The position numbers and the translations under genes are program-made. Below are positions 37,449-45,728 of a DNA stretch of 48,093 bases, in pieces. The notes under the pieces were generated by a model. It did not search any database. It saw nothing but the letters and a program-made list of their open reading frames with translations, and had not been told where the DNA came from. Source of the DNA: Fidelibacterota bacterium (lineage in GTDB: Bacteria; Fidelibacterota; Marinisomatia; SCGC-AAA003-L08; D37C17); assembly GCA_002707765.1 (NCBI GenBank), contig PANV01000004.1, positions 32,868-80,960 of the forward strand, in the 5' to 3' direction. How positions within the stretch are numbered: the first letter of the stretch is position 1; each line of letters opens with the position of its first letter.

Positions 37449-38231
37449 ATGAAACAAGAAATCAGATTATTCTTCACAGCCTTAATGTTTTATACTAGAA
37501 TTCCGTGCCCAAGTAATATTGATCATAACGAAGATGCCTTAGATAAAGCAAGTCGATACTTTAGTCTAATTGGCTGGATAGTTGGTGGATTTTCTTTTTT
37601 AATTTTTCATCTAAGCTCCTTTCTATTTGACCAATCTATTGCTGTAATCCTTTCTTTAGCTGCTGGCATATTAATTACAGGTGCATTTCATGAAGATGGA
37701 TTTGCCGATGTTGTGGATGGATTTGGAGGTGGATGGACTAAACAACAAATTTTAGATATTATGAAAGATAGTCGTCTAGGAGCTTTTGGTGCAATTTCAA
37801 TTTCTATTCTTCTGTTATTAAAATATTTGGCTCTTAGTTCTCTATTATTAAGTCCAGAAAAATGGTATTTAAATTTATTAATATTTATTTCATATCATTC
37901 ATTAGCAAGACTAACATCAATTAATATTGTATTTACTTCCAAATATTCAAGGGAAGATGAAAAAAGTAAGGCAAAGCCTATAGCAAAGTCTGTTGGATTA
38001 AATGAAATTTTTGGTGCATTTTTTTTTGGAATGCTACCACTTGCCTTGCTTATTTACCATAATTGGCAGTTTATATTTATAGCCATTCCTCTATTTATAC
38101 TTTATTATCTTTCTAAAAGATATTTTGAAAAATGGCTTCATGGTTATACTGGTGACTGCTTAGGGGCAGTTGAACAGCTAGCAGAATGCATCTGCATATT
38201 GTTTTATTTAGGGCTATGGAAGTACATTTAA
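37449..38231 (+). CDS. cobS: Adenosylcobinamide-GDP ribazoletransferase (cobalamin synthase) CobS
   Basis: A 260-residue integral membrane enzyme that joins GDP-cobinamide and alpha-ribazole (or its phosphate). The start is ATG 37449, four bases after cobT; a longer open frame into cobT is not needed. Marks are FYTRIPCP near the N-terminus, HEDGFADVVDGFGGG, MKDSRLGAFG and GYTGDCLGA. About six hydrophobic helices are visible. It overlaps the phosphatase gene by 16 bases. Confidence 0.95.
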   Translation: MKQEIRLFFTALMFYTRIPCPSNIDHNEDALDKASRYFSLIGWIVGGFSFLIFHLSSFLFDQSIAVILSLAAGILITGAFHEDGFADVVDGFGGGWTKQQILDIMKDSRLGAFGAISISILLLLKYLALSSLLLSPEKWYLNLLIFISYHSLARLTSINIVFTSKYSREDEKSKAKPIAKSVGLNEIFGAFFFGMLPLALLIYHNWQFIFIAIPLFILYYLSKRYFEKWLHGYTGDCLGAVEQLAECICILFYLGLWKYI

Positions 38232-38779
38232 TTAGACATACACCCGTTAATATTTCAAAAAATATATGCTATGGAAGATTAGATGTTCCATTATTAGATA
38301 GCTTTAATGATGATATATGGAAAATCAAAAATCAATTATTGAATAAATATGATATTGTCTATAGTAGCCCAGCAAAAAGGTGTATTGCTCTAGCTGAATC
38401 TCTAAAATTTGGTGAGATTATAAAAGATAAAAGATTGCTTGAGATAGACTTTGGAGATTGGGAAGGTATTGAATGGGATCAAATTGATAAAAATCTATTA
38501 AATCATTGGATGGAAGACTTTGTAAATGTTGCACCTACTAATGGAGAATCATTTAATGAAATGTATCTCAGAGTTAGTAATTTTATAGAAACGTTGAGAA
38601 ATAAGGATTTTAATGAAGTATTAATTGTTTCTCATTCTGGAGTGATAAGGTGTTTTTTAGCCTATTTACTAAAATTTCCATTAGATAATTCTTTTAAAAT
38701 ACCAATTGGATTTCATGAGCAATATATATTTAAAATTGATTCAGATCCATTATTGGATTCAATACTTAAGATGAAATAA
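38216..38779 (+). CDS. cobC: Histidine-phosphatase family, alpha-ribazole phosphatase (CobC-like)
   Basis: A 187-residue phosphatase. The catalytic RHT is in VHLIRHTPVN at the N-terminus, with YSSPAKRCIALAE, an acidic DFGDWEG and the second His in IVSHSGVIR. The start at 38216 gives the usual opening; an in-frame ATG ten codons upstream lies deeper inside cobS. Assignment as alpha-ribazole-5'-phosphate phosphatase rests mainly on the cobT-cobS context, since the fold is shared by many phosphatases. Confidence 0.85.
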   Translation: MEVHLIRHTPVNISKNICYGRLDVPLLDSFNDDIWKIKNQLLNKYDIVYSSPAKRCIALAESLKFGEIIKDKRLLEIDFGDWEGIEWDQIDKNLLNHWMEDFVNVAPTNGESFNEMYLRVSNFIETLRNKDFNEVLIVSHSGVIRCFLAYLLKFPLDNSFKIPIGFHEQYIFKIDSDPLLDSILKMK

Positions 38780-38784
38780 ATTAA

Positions 38785-39624
38785 TTATTTTCTTAGTTTT
38801 TCTCTTATAGGTTTTTCAGTTTCCGTAACAATTTTTTTCCCATCACCTAGAGCTTTATTTAGTTCTTTTATTCCCCTAACAAGCTTAATCAGACCTTGAG
38901 GTTCAACAGAACACATTTGATCTGTACCCCACATAGTTCTATCAAGTGTTATATGACGTTCAATTATAGTGGCACCTAAACATACAGAAGCAATAGTTGT
39001 TGTTAGGCCGAATTCATGGCCACTATATCCTACTTCGCAGTTATATTTATCCTTTAAAGTTTTTATACAATTTAGATTTAATTCATCATTTGGAGCTGGA
39101 TAAGTAGAATTACAGTGAAGTATTGCATATTTAGCTTCAGTATTAACTTTTTTTATTGTATCAACAGCATTATCAATTTCCTCTATAGTGCTCATGCCTG
39201 TAGATATAATTATTTTTTTACCAGTTTTGACAGATTCTTTGATTAATTCTAAATCTGTTAGTAAAGCAGAAGGAATTTTTATGAACGGAATATCATATTG
39301 ATTTAGAAAATCCAAACTATCCAAGTCCCATGGTGAAGCGGACCATTTAATATCTTTTTCTTTGCAATAAATATCAATTTCATCATATTGATTTTGGTTG
39401 AATTCAACCTTATACTTATAATCTAAATATGTCATTCTTCCCCATGGAGTATCTCTCATTATTGTCTTCTGATGTTCAGGTACACAAACATCAGGATTTC
39501 TTTTTTGGAATTTGACAACATCACAGCCAGCTACTTTGGCTATATCGATTAATTTTTTTGCAATGGACATATCCCCATTGTGATTTATTCCAATTTCAGC
39601 TATTATATATATTTCTTTTTTCAT
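38785..39624 (-). CDS. NeuB-family nonulosonate (sialic-acid-like) synthase lacking the SAF domain
   Basis: A 279-residue TIM-barrel enzyme of the N-acetylneuraminate/legionaminate/pseudaminate synthase family, condensing PEP with a six-carbon sugar. Marks are IAEIGINHNGD at 8-18, VVKFQKR, IISTGMST, ILHCNSTYPAP, GYSGHEFG, and ERHITLDR followed by GTDQMCSVEP. Typical NeuB proteins run on to about 340-350 residues with a C-terminal antifreeze-like SAF domain, but this one stops at EKPIREKLRK. It is a single minus-strand gene, convergent with the cobalamin phosphatase gene, next to glycan genes. The exact sugar product is not known. Confidence 0.88.
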   Translation of the reverse strand: MKKEIYIIAEIGINHNGDMSIAKKLIDIAKVAGCDVVKFQKRNPDVCVPEHQKTIMRDTPWGRMTYLDYKYKVEFNQNQYDEIDIYCKEKDIKWSASPWDLDSLDFLNQYDIPFIKIPSALLTDLELIKESVKTGKKIIISTGMSTIEEIDNAVDTIKKVNTEAKYAILHCNSTYPAPNDELNLNCIKTLKDKYNCEVGYSGHEFGLTTTIASVCLGATIIERHITLDRTMWGTDQMCSVEPQGLIKLVRGIKELNKALGDGKKIVTETEKPIREKLRK

Positions 39625-39672
39625 TTTAGAATACTCATTAATTAATAAATTGTAGATTATACGTTGGGAATA

Positions 39673-39686
39673 TACAAGTTCTTGTA
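39673..39686. promoter_or_regulatory. Short dyad in the neuB-like/tsaC divergent region
   Basis: TACAAG-TT-CTTGTA lies in the 118-base divergent spacer, about 49 bases from the neuB-like start and 57 from the tsaC start. It could be an operator, but 6-bp arms are weak evidence. The rest of the spacer shows no feature I can name. Confidence 0.2.
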
Positions 39687-39742
39687 AAAATTAAGTATAA
39701 CTTTTTTGGAACATAATCAATTAACTTTTGTTTCAGATACAA

Positions 39743-40327
39743 ATGATATTTTCACTTGATAAAATTAAAAATATAAAATTAGCAGCAGATTCAATAAATA
39801 AAGGTAAAATTATTATCTATTCTACTGATACGTTATATGGTTTTGGCGTAGATGCTACCAATGATGAGTGCGTGAAAAAATTAAATGATATTAAAGGTAG
39901 AATGCAGCCATATTCTATTATTGTAAGCTCGTTTGATATGTTAAAAAAATATGCCAAAACTGATAATAAAACTATTCAGAAATTAGAAGAAATTTTACCT
40001 GGACCATTTACGGCAATTTTAAATAAAAATAATTCCAATTTATCAAAATATGTTTCTAATAATTTATCAACGATTGGCATAAGAATTCCTGATTTTAAAC
40101 CTATTCTGAAAGTAGTAGATTTAATAGATAAGCCAATTATAACAACAAGCGTTAATATTCATAATCAAAAATCTTTAAACTCGATTAAAGAAATTCAAAG
40201 ACAATTTCCAGATTTTGATATTTTTAGTAATCATATCCAAAAAAAATCTAAAGGTTCAACTATTATAGATTTTTCTAAATCAGAATATAAAATTTTAAGA
40301 CAAGGAGATGGAGAAGCTAAAATATGA
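39743..40327 (+). CDS. tsaC: Threonylcarbamoyl-AMP synthase (TsaC/YrdC)
   Basis: A 194-residue YrdC-fold enzyme of the t6A37 tRNA modification pathway, making threonylcarbamoyl-AMP from Thr, bicarbonate and ATP. Marks are IIYSTDTLYGFGVDA, the KGR segment of the nucleotide site, LPGPFTAIL, IGIRIPD and the ITTSVN loop. It is the short form without the Sua5 C-terminal domain. The start is set at ATG 39743; a TTG five codons upstream is possible. It overlaps the ABC exporter (ATGA). Confidence 0.94.
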   Translation: MIFSLDKIKNIKLAADSINKGKIIIYSTDTLYGFGVDATNDECVKKLNDIKGRMQPYSIIVSSFDMLKKYAKTDNKTIQKLEEILPGPFTAILNKNNSNLSKYVSNNLSTIGIRIPDFKPILKVVDLIDKPIITTSVNIHNQKSLNSIKEIQRQFPDFDIFSNHIQKKSKGSTIIDFSKSEYKILRQGDGEAKI

Positions 40328-42141
40328 AAGTATATTTAAGATTATTGAGTTTTGTTAAACCATTTAAAATTTTTGTTTTTTTCTCTATCATATCTTCGGT
40401 TTTATATGTTTTAACCAATGGTTTATCGCTTTGGATTATTGGTTCATTACTTAGTTCAGTTATGAGTGATAGTATTACAAATCTTCAGACTATTAATCCT
40501 AACTCATTTACTGATCGAATAAATAATTTTTTATTTTCTTATATTAATACAAATAATAGAATGGATTTACTGAAGTTTTTAAGTTATTCATTACTTCTAT
40601 CTTTCTTTTTTAAAAATATATTTTTCTATATTAATAATGTATCTCTTTCGTATGCTCAAAATGGCATAATTGCTTCTATTAGAAATAAGATATTTATCAA
40701 GTATCAAAATCTTTCTTTAAATTTTTTTAAGAATAAAAAAACTTCAGATTTAACTTCAATATTAATTCATGATGTAGGAATTATAAAAAATACATTTAAT
40801 CAAACAGTTCAAAATTTATTTAATCAACCACTTAATGTATTATTTTTTTTAATAACATTAATATTAATTAATCTTCAATTAACTCTCATTTGTTTCATCG
40901 TAATACCTGTTTCAGTTTTTATAACAGTTAAATTAAGCGCTAGTATAAGAAGAAAAGCAATGCGTTCAACAAAGCAAACTGCAAAGCTCATGAATGTTGT
41001 TATCGAGAATATTTCTAATGTTAAAATTGTAAAAGCATTTACAAGTCAGTTAAATCAAATTAAGAAGTTCGATAAGTTTAATTCTAATCTATTTTCAAAA
41101 GAATTTAGACTTGAAAGTTTAAGATTTTTAAATACACCAATACTTGATATGATGGGAGCTTTGATTGGAGCATTATTATTGCTATTTGGCGGTAAACTTG
41201 TCCTTGTAAACCAAAGTTTATCTCCTGATGGATTTATTAAATTTTTTACATTCTTATTTGCAATGTTTCAGCCAGCAAAAAAAATTGCTAATGTTAATGC
41301 TGAAATAAATAGAGGAATATCATCTGCAGAGAGGGTTTTTAATATATTAGATACAACAGAGATAGAAGAATTTGATGATAACTCAAAAATTGAAATTGAT
41401 AAAATTGATAAGATTGATTTTAAAGATGTTACATTTTCATATGATAAAAAAGTTAATGTTTTAAAAAATATTAATGTATCAATAAAAAAAGGAGACTTTA
41501 TAGCTTTAGTTGGAGAAAGTGGATCAGGTAAAACAACATTTTCAGATTTAATCATGAATTTTCATCATTTAGAAAATGGAAATATAAATATTGATGATAT
41601 AGATATTAGAGATATAAATGTAAACTCTTTAAGGCAAAAAATTGGTTTAGTTTCTCAAGATAGTATACTTTTTAATGATACTGTTTCTAATAATATAAAA
41701 TTAGGAAGTCCAAAATCAAGCGATAAAGATATTTATGAATCAGTAAAAAAAGCTAATGCATTTGAATTTATTGAAAAAATGTCAGATAAATTTGATACTA
41801 ATATTGGCGAAAAAGGTATTAGAATTTCTGGTGGCCAAAAACAAAGATTAGCTATTGCTAGAGCAATTATTAAAAATCCTGATATATTAATTTTAGATGA
41901 AGCAACCTCTGCTTTAGATTCTAAGTCCGAGAAAAAAATTCAAGAAGCAATAGATTCTTTTTCTAATGAAATGACACTCATTATAATTGCACACCGATTA
42001 TCTACTATAAAAAAAGCTGATAAAATATTATTTTTTGATAATGGAGAGATTATAGAAAATGGCACTCATGAAGAATTGATGAAATTAAATGAAAAGTATA
42101 AAAAATTATACGATTTGCAGTTTGGGGTAAAGGATGAATAG
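40324..42141 (+). CDS. MsbA-like ABC exporter, fused permease and ATPase
   Basis: A 605-residue half-transporter that works as a dimer. The N-terminal membrane domain (about 1-330) has six hydrophobic helices. The ATPase has Walker A GESGSGKTT at 397-405, signature ISGGQ at 501-505, Walker B ILILDEATSALD near 520 and the H-loop in IIIAHRLST. The length and arrangement match MsbA-type lipid A or lipid-linked glycan flippases, and the glycan genes that follow support this. A drug-exporter role cannot be excluded. Confidence 0.88.
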   Translation: MKVYLRLLSFVKPFKIFVFFSIISSVLYVLTNGLSLWIIGSLLSSVMSDSITNLQTINPNSFTDRINNFLFSYINTNNRMDLLKFLSYSLLLSFFFKNIFFYINNVSLSYAQNGIIASIRNKIFIKYQNLSLNFFKNKKTSDLTSILIHDVGIIKNTFNQTVQNLFNQPLNVLFFLITLILINLQLTLICFIVIPVSVFITVKLSASIRRKAMRSTKQTAKLMNVVIENISNVKIVKAFTSQLNQIKKFDKFNSNLFSKEFRLESLRFLNTPILDMMGALIGALLLLFGGKLVLVNQSLSPDGFIKFFTFLFAMFQPAKKIANVNAEINRGISSAERVFNILDTTEIEEFDDNSKIEIDKIDKIDFKDVTFSYDKKVNVLKNINVSIKKGDFIALVGESGSGKTTFSDLIMNFHHLENGNINIDDIDIRDINVNSLRQKIGLVSQDSILFNDTVSNNIKLGSPKSSDKDIYESVKKANAFEFIEKMSDKFDTNIGEKGIRISGGQKQRLAIARAIIKNPDILILDEATSALDSKSEKKIQEAIDSFSNEMTLIIIAHRLSTIKKADKILFFDNGEIIENGTHEELMKLNEKYKKLYDLQFGVKDE

Positions 42142-42787
42142 TGTTATCATTTTGGCTGGAGGTGAGGGCAAAAGATTAAATTCTCAAATTCCGAAACAAT
42201 TTATTAAAATAGATCATAGAAGAATTATTGATTTCTCAATAAATGAATTTAAAAAAAATAAAAATGTTGATGAGATTATTTTAGTTTTCCCCAAAAAATT
42301 CATTGATTCTTTTGGTAAAGAATATAAAGATTATAAATTAACACATGGTGGTAAAGAAAGAAATCATTCAACACAAAATGGCTTGTTATTGTGCTCTTAT
42401 AAATCTGAAAATGTTCTCATTCATGATGCTGCTAGACCCTTAATTAGTCAAAAATTAATTGATGATAGTATAAATCTTTTAAGTAAATACGATGCTGTGG
42501 CCCCTTATGTAGATATAGATGACTCATTAATAGAATTAGATACTAAAATAAAGTATCTTGATAGGAGTAAAATTAAATCAATACAAACACCGCAATCATT
42601 TAAAAAGAAAATTTTTGAAAAAGTAATTTTGAAATCAAAAAAAGGATATACCGATGATATGTCAGCTTTGATAAATCATAATCAAAATTTTAATGTAAAA
42701 TTTTTTAAAGGTAATAAATTAAATTTTAAAATAACTACTGATATAGATTTACATAATTTTAAAAATATTTTAAAAAATGAAAAATAA
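42134..42787 (+). CDS. ispD: IspD-like cytidylyltransferase
   Basis: A 217-residue nucleotidyltransferase that fits 2-C-methyl-D-erythritol 4-phosphate cytidylyltransferase of the MEP isoprenoid pathway. Marks are ILAGGEGKRL with the following PKQF, GGKERNHSTQNGL, VLIHDAARPLIS, DRSKIKSIQTPQSF, YTDDMSAL and FKITTDIDL, so all main substrate-binding motifs are present. It sits between an exporter and a glycosyltransferase, overlapping both. A related role making a CDP-polyol for a surface polymer (TarI-like) is therefore worth keeping in mind. Confidence 0.8.
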   Translation: MNSVIILAGGEGKRLNSQIPKQFIKIDHRRIIDFSINEFKKNKNVDEIILVFPKKFIDSFGKEYKDYKLTHGGKERNHSTQNGLLLCSYKSENVLIHDAARPLISQKLIDDSINLLSKYDAVAPYVDIDDSLIELDTKIKYLDRSKIKSIQTPQSFKKKIFEKVILKSKKGYTDDMSALINHNQNFNVKFFKGNKLNFKITTDIDLHNFKNILKNEK

Positions 42788-43619
42788 AATATCAATAATA
42801 ATATCACATTATTACCCTGATACTAAAGATTTTAAAAATCCATTATTAGAAACTTTAAAATCTATTGATAAAGAGAATCTAGACCCTAAAAATTTTGAAG
42901 TTATAATTGCGGATGATGGATCTCATTATTCAAAATCAATAATTGATAATTATAGTAAAAAAATAAAAATCAAAAATGACTCACGTTCTATTTATTTAGC
43001 TGAAAATGAAAGTTTGAATCATTTTTTTAAAAAAAAATTCGTTCAATATGATTTTATAAAGAAATGGATTTATTTACCTAAACTTAAAAGTTGTATGTCA
43101 AAATCAAGAGTTCTTAATTATGCTGTAAAAAAATCATCATTTGAGAATTTATTATTTTTAGATGATGATAATTATTTTATTTCTGATAACTCAATTGCAC
43201 ATACAATGCAATTATTCAATGATTACAACTTTATTGTTGGCCAAATAAAAGATAATAACGGTAGACTTAGAAAGTTTACAAGCAATAGAGTTCAGGGTAC
43301 TACCATTGCAATAAATAAGAAAATTTTATTGGATGTAGGGGGTTTTGGAGAGTGGACAGAAGAATTTTCTTGCGGAATTGATTCTGATTTATGGATTAAA
43401 CTTTTCAATCATTATAAACACAATCAATTTAATGCATGTTTTACAAATAAAATTTCTACATTTGATAGTCATTCAAAAAGATGGGGTAAATATACTTCTT
43501 TATTTAAAGATTTCAAGTTAAAGAAAAAGTTTTTTGAACTGTATAGTTGTAAAAATTATAAAAGCAAGATACATAATGAATCTAGAAATAAAATATTATG
43601 GATAAAAAATATAATTTAA
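42777..43619 (+). CDS. Glycosyltransferase family 2
   Basis: A 280-residue GT-A enzyme. Marks are IIISHYYPD at the N-terminus, IIADDGSHYS near 42-51, the metal-binding LFLDDDNYF near 125, and VGGFGEWTEEFSCGIDSDLWIK near 190 as the acceptor-side region. The donor and acceptor are unknown. It overlaps the ispD-like gene by 11 bases and the following ParB-like gene by 22, so it belongs to a tightly coupled glycan unit. Confidence 0.88.
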   Translation: MKNKISIIISHYYPDTKDFKNPLLETLKSIDKENLDPKNFEVIIADDGSHYSKSIIDNYSKKIKIKNDSRSIYLAENESLNHFFKKKFVQYDFIKKWIYLPKLKSCMSKSRVLNYAVKKSSFENLLFLDDDNYFISDNSIAHTMQLFNDYNFIVGQIKDNNGRLRKFTSNRVQGTTIAINKKILLDVGGFGEWTEEFSCGIDSDLWIKLFNHYKHNQFNACFTNKISTFDSHSKRWGKYTSLFKDFKLKKKFFELYSCKNYKSKIHNESRNKILWIKNII

Positions 43620-44146
43620 CTCAATTTTCTCATAGTCTTACTTTAGATCAATCAATTAATGTTAATATTAAAATAAAATCATGCTTAGAAGAGTTAGATG
43701 TAAATGAATTTATTAATTTTTACAAAATAAGTAATTTTTGGACTGGAAAATTTTTTATAAAGAGAATAATTAATAAAATTTTTAAGTATCAAATTAAGAA
43801 AAAAATGATTTGGAATAAAAACTTTTGGAGTTTAGTTAATATTAGGGTTTTTAATACAAGTATGAGTATAAATGAGAATTTAGATTTAGAAAAAGTTTTG
43901 ATTCATAAGACTTCTAATAAGAGGTATAGTGATATAATAAAATATAAAAATTTTTTACTTAAAGATAAAAATATGGGAATGCCACTATATATAACGGGAA
44001 AATCTTTAAATATATTAGGAGCAAAATTTAGATCAAATGAAGTTTTTATTTTGGATGGCTCTAGAAGGTTATCTGCAAATATTATTTTAGGTAAAAATCC
44101 ACAAATTATTATAATTGAAGCAAAAAATAAACTAAATGAAGAATAA
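43598..44146 (+). CDS. Small protein with a ParB/sulfiredoxin-like C-terminal segment (function unknown)
   Basis: A 182-residue basic, aromatic-rich protein. I do not recognise residues 1-110. The C-terminal part (about 122-178) reads MGMPLYITGKSLNI, then VFILDGSRRLSANIILGKNP and a hydrophobic strand, which resembles the ParB N-terminal/sulfiredoxin fold core (a D-G-x-x-R turn followed by a helix). The usual His in DGxHR is Arg here. The superfamily includes CTPases and a small-molecule kinase (SerK), so a nucleotide-dependent step in glycan precursor synthesis is possible but unproven. It overlaps genes on both sides, so it is expressed with the two glycosyltransferases. Confidence 0.6.
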   Translation: MDKKYNLTQFSHSLTLDQSINVNIKIKSCLEELDVNEFINFYKISNFWTGKFFIKRIINKIFKYQIKKKMIWNKNFWSLVNIRVFNTSMSINENLDLEKVLIHKTSNKRYSDIIKYKNFLLKDKNMGMPLYITGKSLNILGAKFRSNEVFILDGSRRLSANIILGKNPQIIIIEAKNKLNEE

Positions 44147-44918
44147 AAATCAAATTTTGATTGATAATAATGAATTATTAAAAATTATTCAAAAATCAAT
44201 TAATAACAATACACCTTTGTCAGTTATTAGAAAAGGAGATGGAGAAAATGTAATTATTGGATTTAATGTAATCCATGGAATTAAAATTATCAAATATTTA
44301 AGAAAATTAAGGCATTTCAATATCAGATTATTCAATTTAAAATTTCAGAAATTTTTGAAGAAAGAATTAGTTAAGTCTTTTTTAAATGCTGATTATCTTG
44401 GTGTAGCAAAAGATCATTCATACAGTAGTATACGTAAGTTTGATAAATCTATATCTCAATATTATAAATTTAATACAAAGAATTTCGTTGATAGTCACTT
44501 CCATTTAGAATTTGTTAAAAATCCTAATAATCATGATTTAATAAATGAAAATGCTCAGAAAATTATATCAAATAAAAACATTGGATTGATTTCACATAAA
44601 AATATTAAGTCTTTTTTGAATTACCATAATTCTAAACTTATTGTGCAATATCATCTGCCTCAAAGAGATGCTGGACCATTTAATAAAATGGATTTTAAAA
44701 AATATTATAATATAATTGAGGGTATTGAGAAGAATAATCAAAATGTGGATATATGGTTATTAGCTGCGGGTCCTTATGCTAAATTATTTAGTAATTATAT
44801 AAAAATAATTGGAGGCATTGGATTAGATCTTGGTTCTGCGGTAGATACGTGGGCAGGAGAGTATCATAGTAGAAAATATTTGAGAGAAATATTTGATAAA
44901 AAAAGTTTAAAAAACTAA
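44136..44918 (+). CDS. GT-D-fold-like putative glycosyltransferase (DUF1792-like)
   Basis: A 260-residue protein. Near the N-terminus SVIRKGDGENVI matches the RxGDGE signature of GT-D glycosyltransferases. Near the C-terminus WLLAAGPYAKLFSNYI followed by GIGLDLGSAVDTWAG matches their second conserved block (aGp..k...G...iDiG). The family transfers sugars to glycoproteins or surface polymers in other bacteria. No signal peptide or membrane helix is clear, so it is probably cytoplasmic. It is the last gene of the plus-strand unit and ends one base before the convergent aminotransferase gene. Confidence 0.7.
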   Translation: MKNKNQILIDNNELLKIIQKSINNNTPLSVIRKGDGENVIIGFNVIHGIKIIKYLRKLRHFNIRLFNLKFQKFLKKELVKSFLNADYLGVAKDHSYSSIRKFDKSISQYYKFNTKNFVDSHFHLEFVKNPNNHDLINENAQKIISNKNIGLISHKNIKSFLNYHNSKLIVQYHLPQRDAGPFNKMDFKKYYNIIEGIEKNNQNVDIWLLAAGPYAKLFSNYIKIIGGIGLDLGSAVDTWAGEYHSRKYLREIFDKKSLKN

Positions 44919-45521
44919 TTATTTTTCTTTGAATATAGTAAATTCAGTTAAGTCCCTATACCCTCCATATTCACCTAAATCATCCTTATGTTTAGGATAA
45001 TTTTGCATTAGAGCCAAGCCATGTGCTGCTTGCTGGGGTGTCATATACATATTCCAACCCAACATATCAATATCATCATCTTTATAAAACTTTTCACTTC
45101 TTCCTTCATATCTTGCTTTTTTAAACCATTCAAATGCTTTTTTATCATCAGTTAATATCATACCACCCTTACCAATGCCAAGCTGTTTTTTTATATGGAA
45201 AGATAAGCACATATATGATTTTTTAATATACATATTAGAAGTAAGTCTTTTAGCTGCATCATAAATTGGATAAGGTTTTAATCGGTAAATCCCACTCCAA
45301 TGAATATCTTGAAAAATAACATTGCCTCCAGCATGTATTACAGACATTGGTACAGAGACATATGTATGCTTTGGAATAATGACATCTTTCACCTGCAAAT
45401 ATTTACAACACAAAAATAATGCATTTGTACAACTATCAACTGAAACTGCATATTTTGCACCAGTATATGCTGCAATTTCTTCTTCAAGCATTTTAACTAT
45501 TTTATAAGGGTTATTTTTCAT
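44919..45521 (-). CDS. Miniature DegT/DnrJ/EryC1-type aminotransferase
   Basis: A 200-residue protein with the PLP-domain marks of the DegT family: EEEIAAYTGAKYAVSVDSCTNAL at the N-terminus, PKHTYVSVPMSVIHAGGNVIF, D88 in IYDAAKRLTS and the PLP Lys K112 in SFHIKKQLGIGKGG. Typical family members have 360-400 residues. Here the stretch between FQDI and IYDAA is about 13 residues instead of about 60, and the C-terminal domain is reduced to about 70 residues. The open frame is clean with natural start and stop, so it is not an obvious pseudogene. It may aminate a keto-sugar, matching the upstream acyltransferase fusion. Confidence 0.78.
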   Translation of the reverse strand: MKNNPYKIVKMLEEEIAAYTGAKYAVSVDSCTNALFLCCKYLQVKDVIIPKHTYVSVPMSVIHAGGNVIFQDIHWSGIYRLKPYPIYDAAKRLTSNMYIKKSYMCLSFHIKKQLGIGKGGMILTDDKKAFEWFKKARYEGRSEKFYKDDDIDMLGWNMYMTPQQAAHGLALMQNYPKHKDDLGEYGGYRDLTEFTIFKEK

Positions 45522-45563
45522 TATTAAGTTTGATATTTTTTAACAAAATTCACATTTAATGTT

Positions 45564-45602
45564 AAAGTATCTTACTGAAGAATCAAAGATGTTTGATACT
45601 TT
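45564..45602. promoter_or_regulatory. Inverted repeat in the 207-base leader of the miniature aminotransferase gene
   Basis: AAAGTATC (45564-45571) and GATACTTT (45595-45602) are perfect 8-bp arms around a 23-base interval, about 45-80 bases upstream of the aminotransferase ATG. This spacer (45522-45728) is the longest gene-free stretch in the window. Apart from the repeat I see no gene, tRNA or clear promoter in it. It may hold the operon's internal promoter and operator, or a weak terminator after the acyltransferase fusion. Confidence 0.3.
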
Positions 45603-45728
45603 CTTAAGAATTTTAAAAATCATTAAGTTATTTTTCTATTTAAATCACTTTTGATTGATGCCTAACTTTATCTAATATCAAACTTATTAAATCGAATATA
45701 TAAATTTGATTATATTTGTATCAAGTAT

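Noticed and set aside
44919..45521. Miniature aminotransferase as a simple pseudogene
   Set aside because: Both an internal unit and the C-terminal domain are missing while the frame, start, stop and PLP residues are intact, which is not what one frameshift or a 3' deletion would give. Decay cannot be fully excluded.
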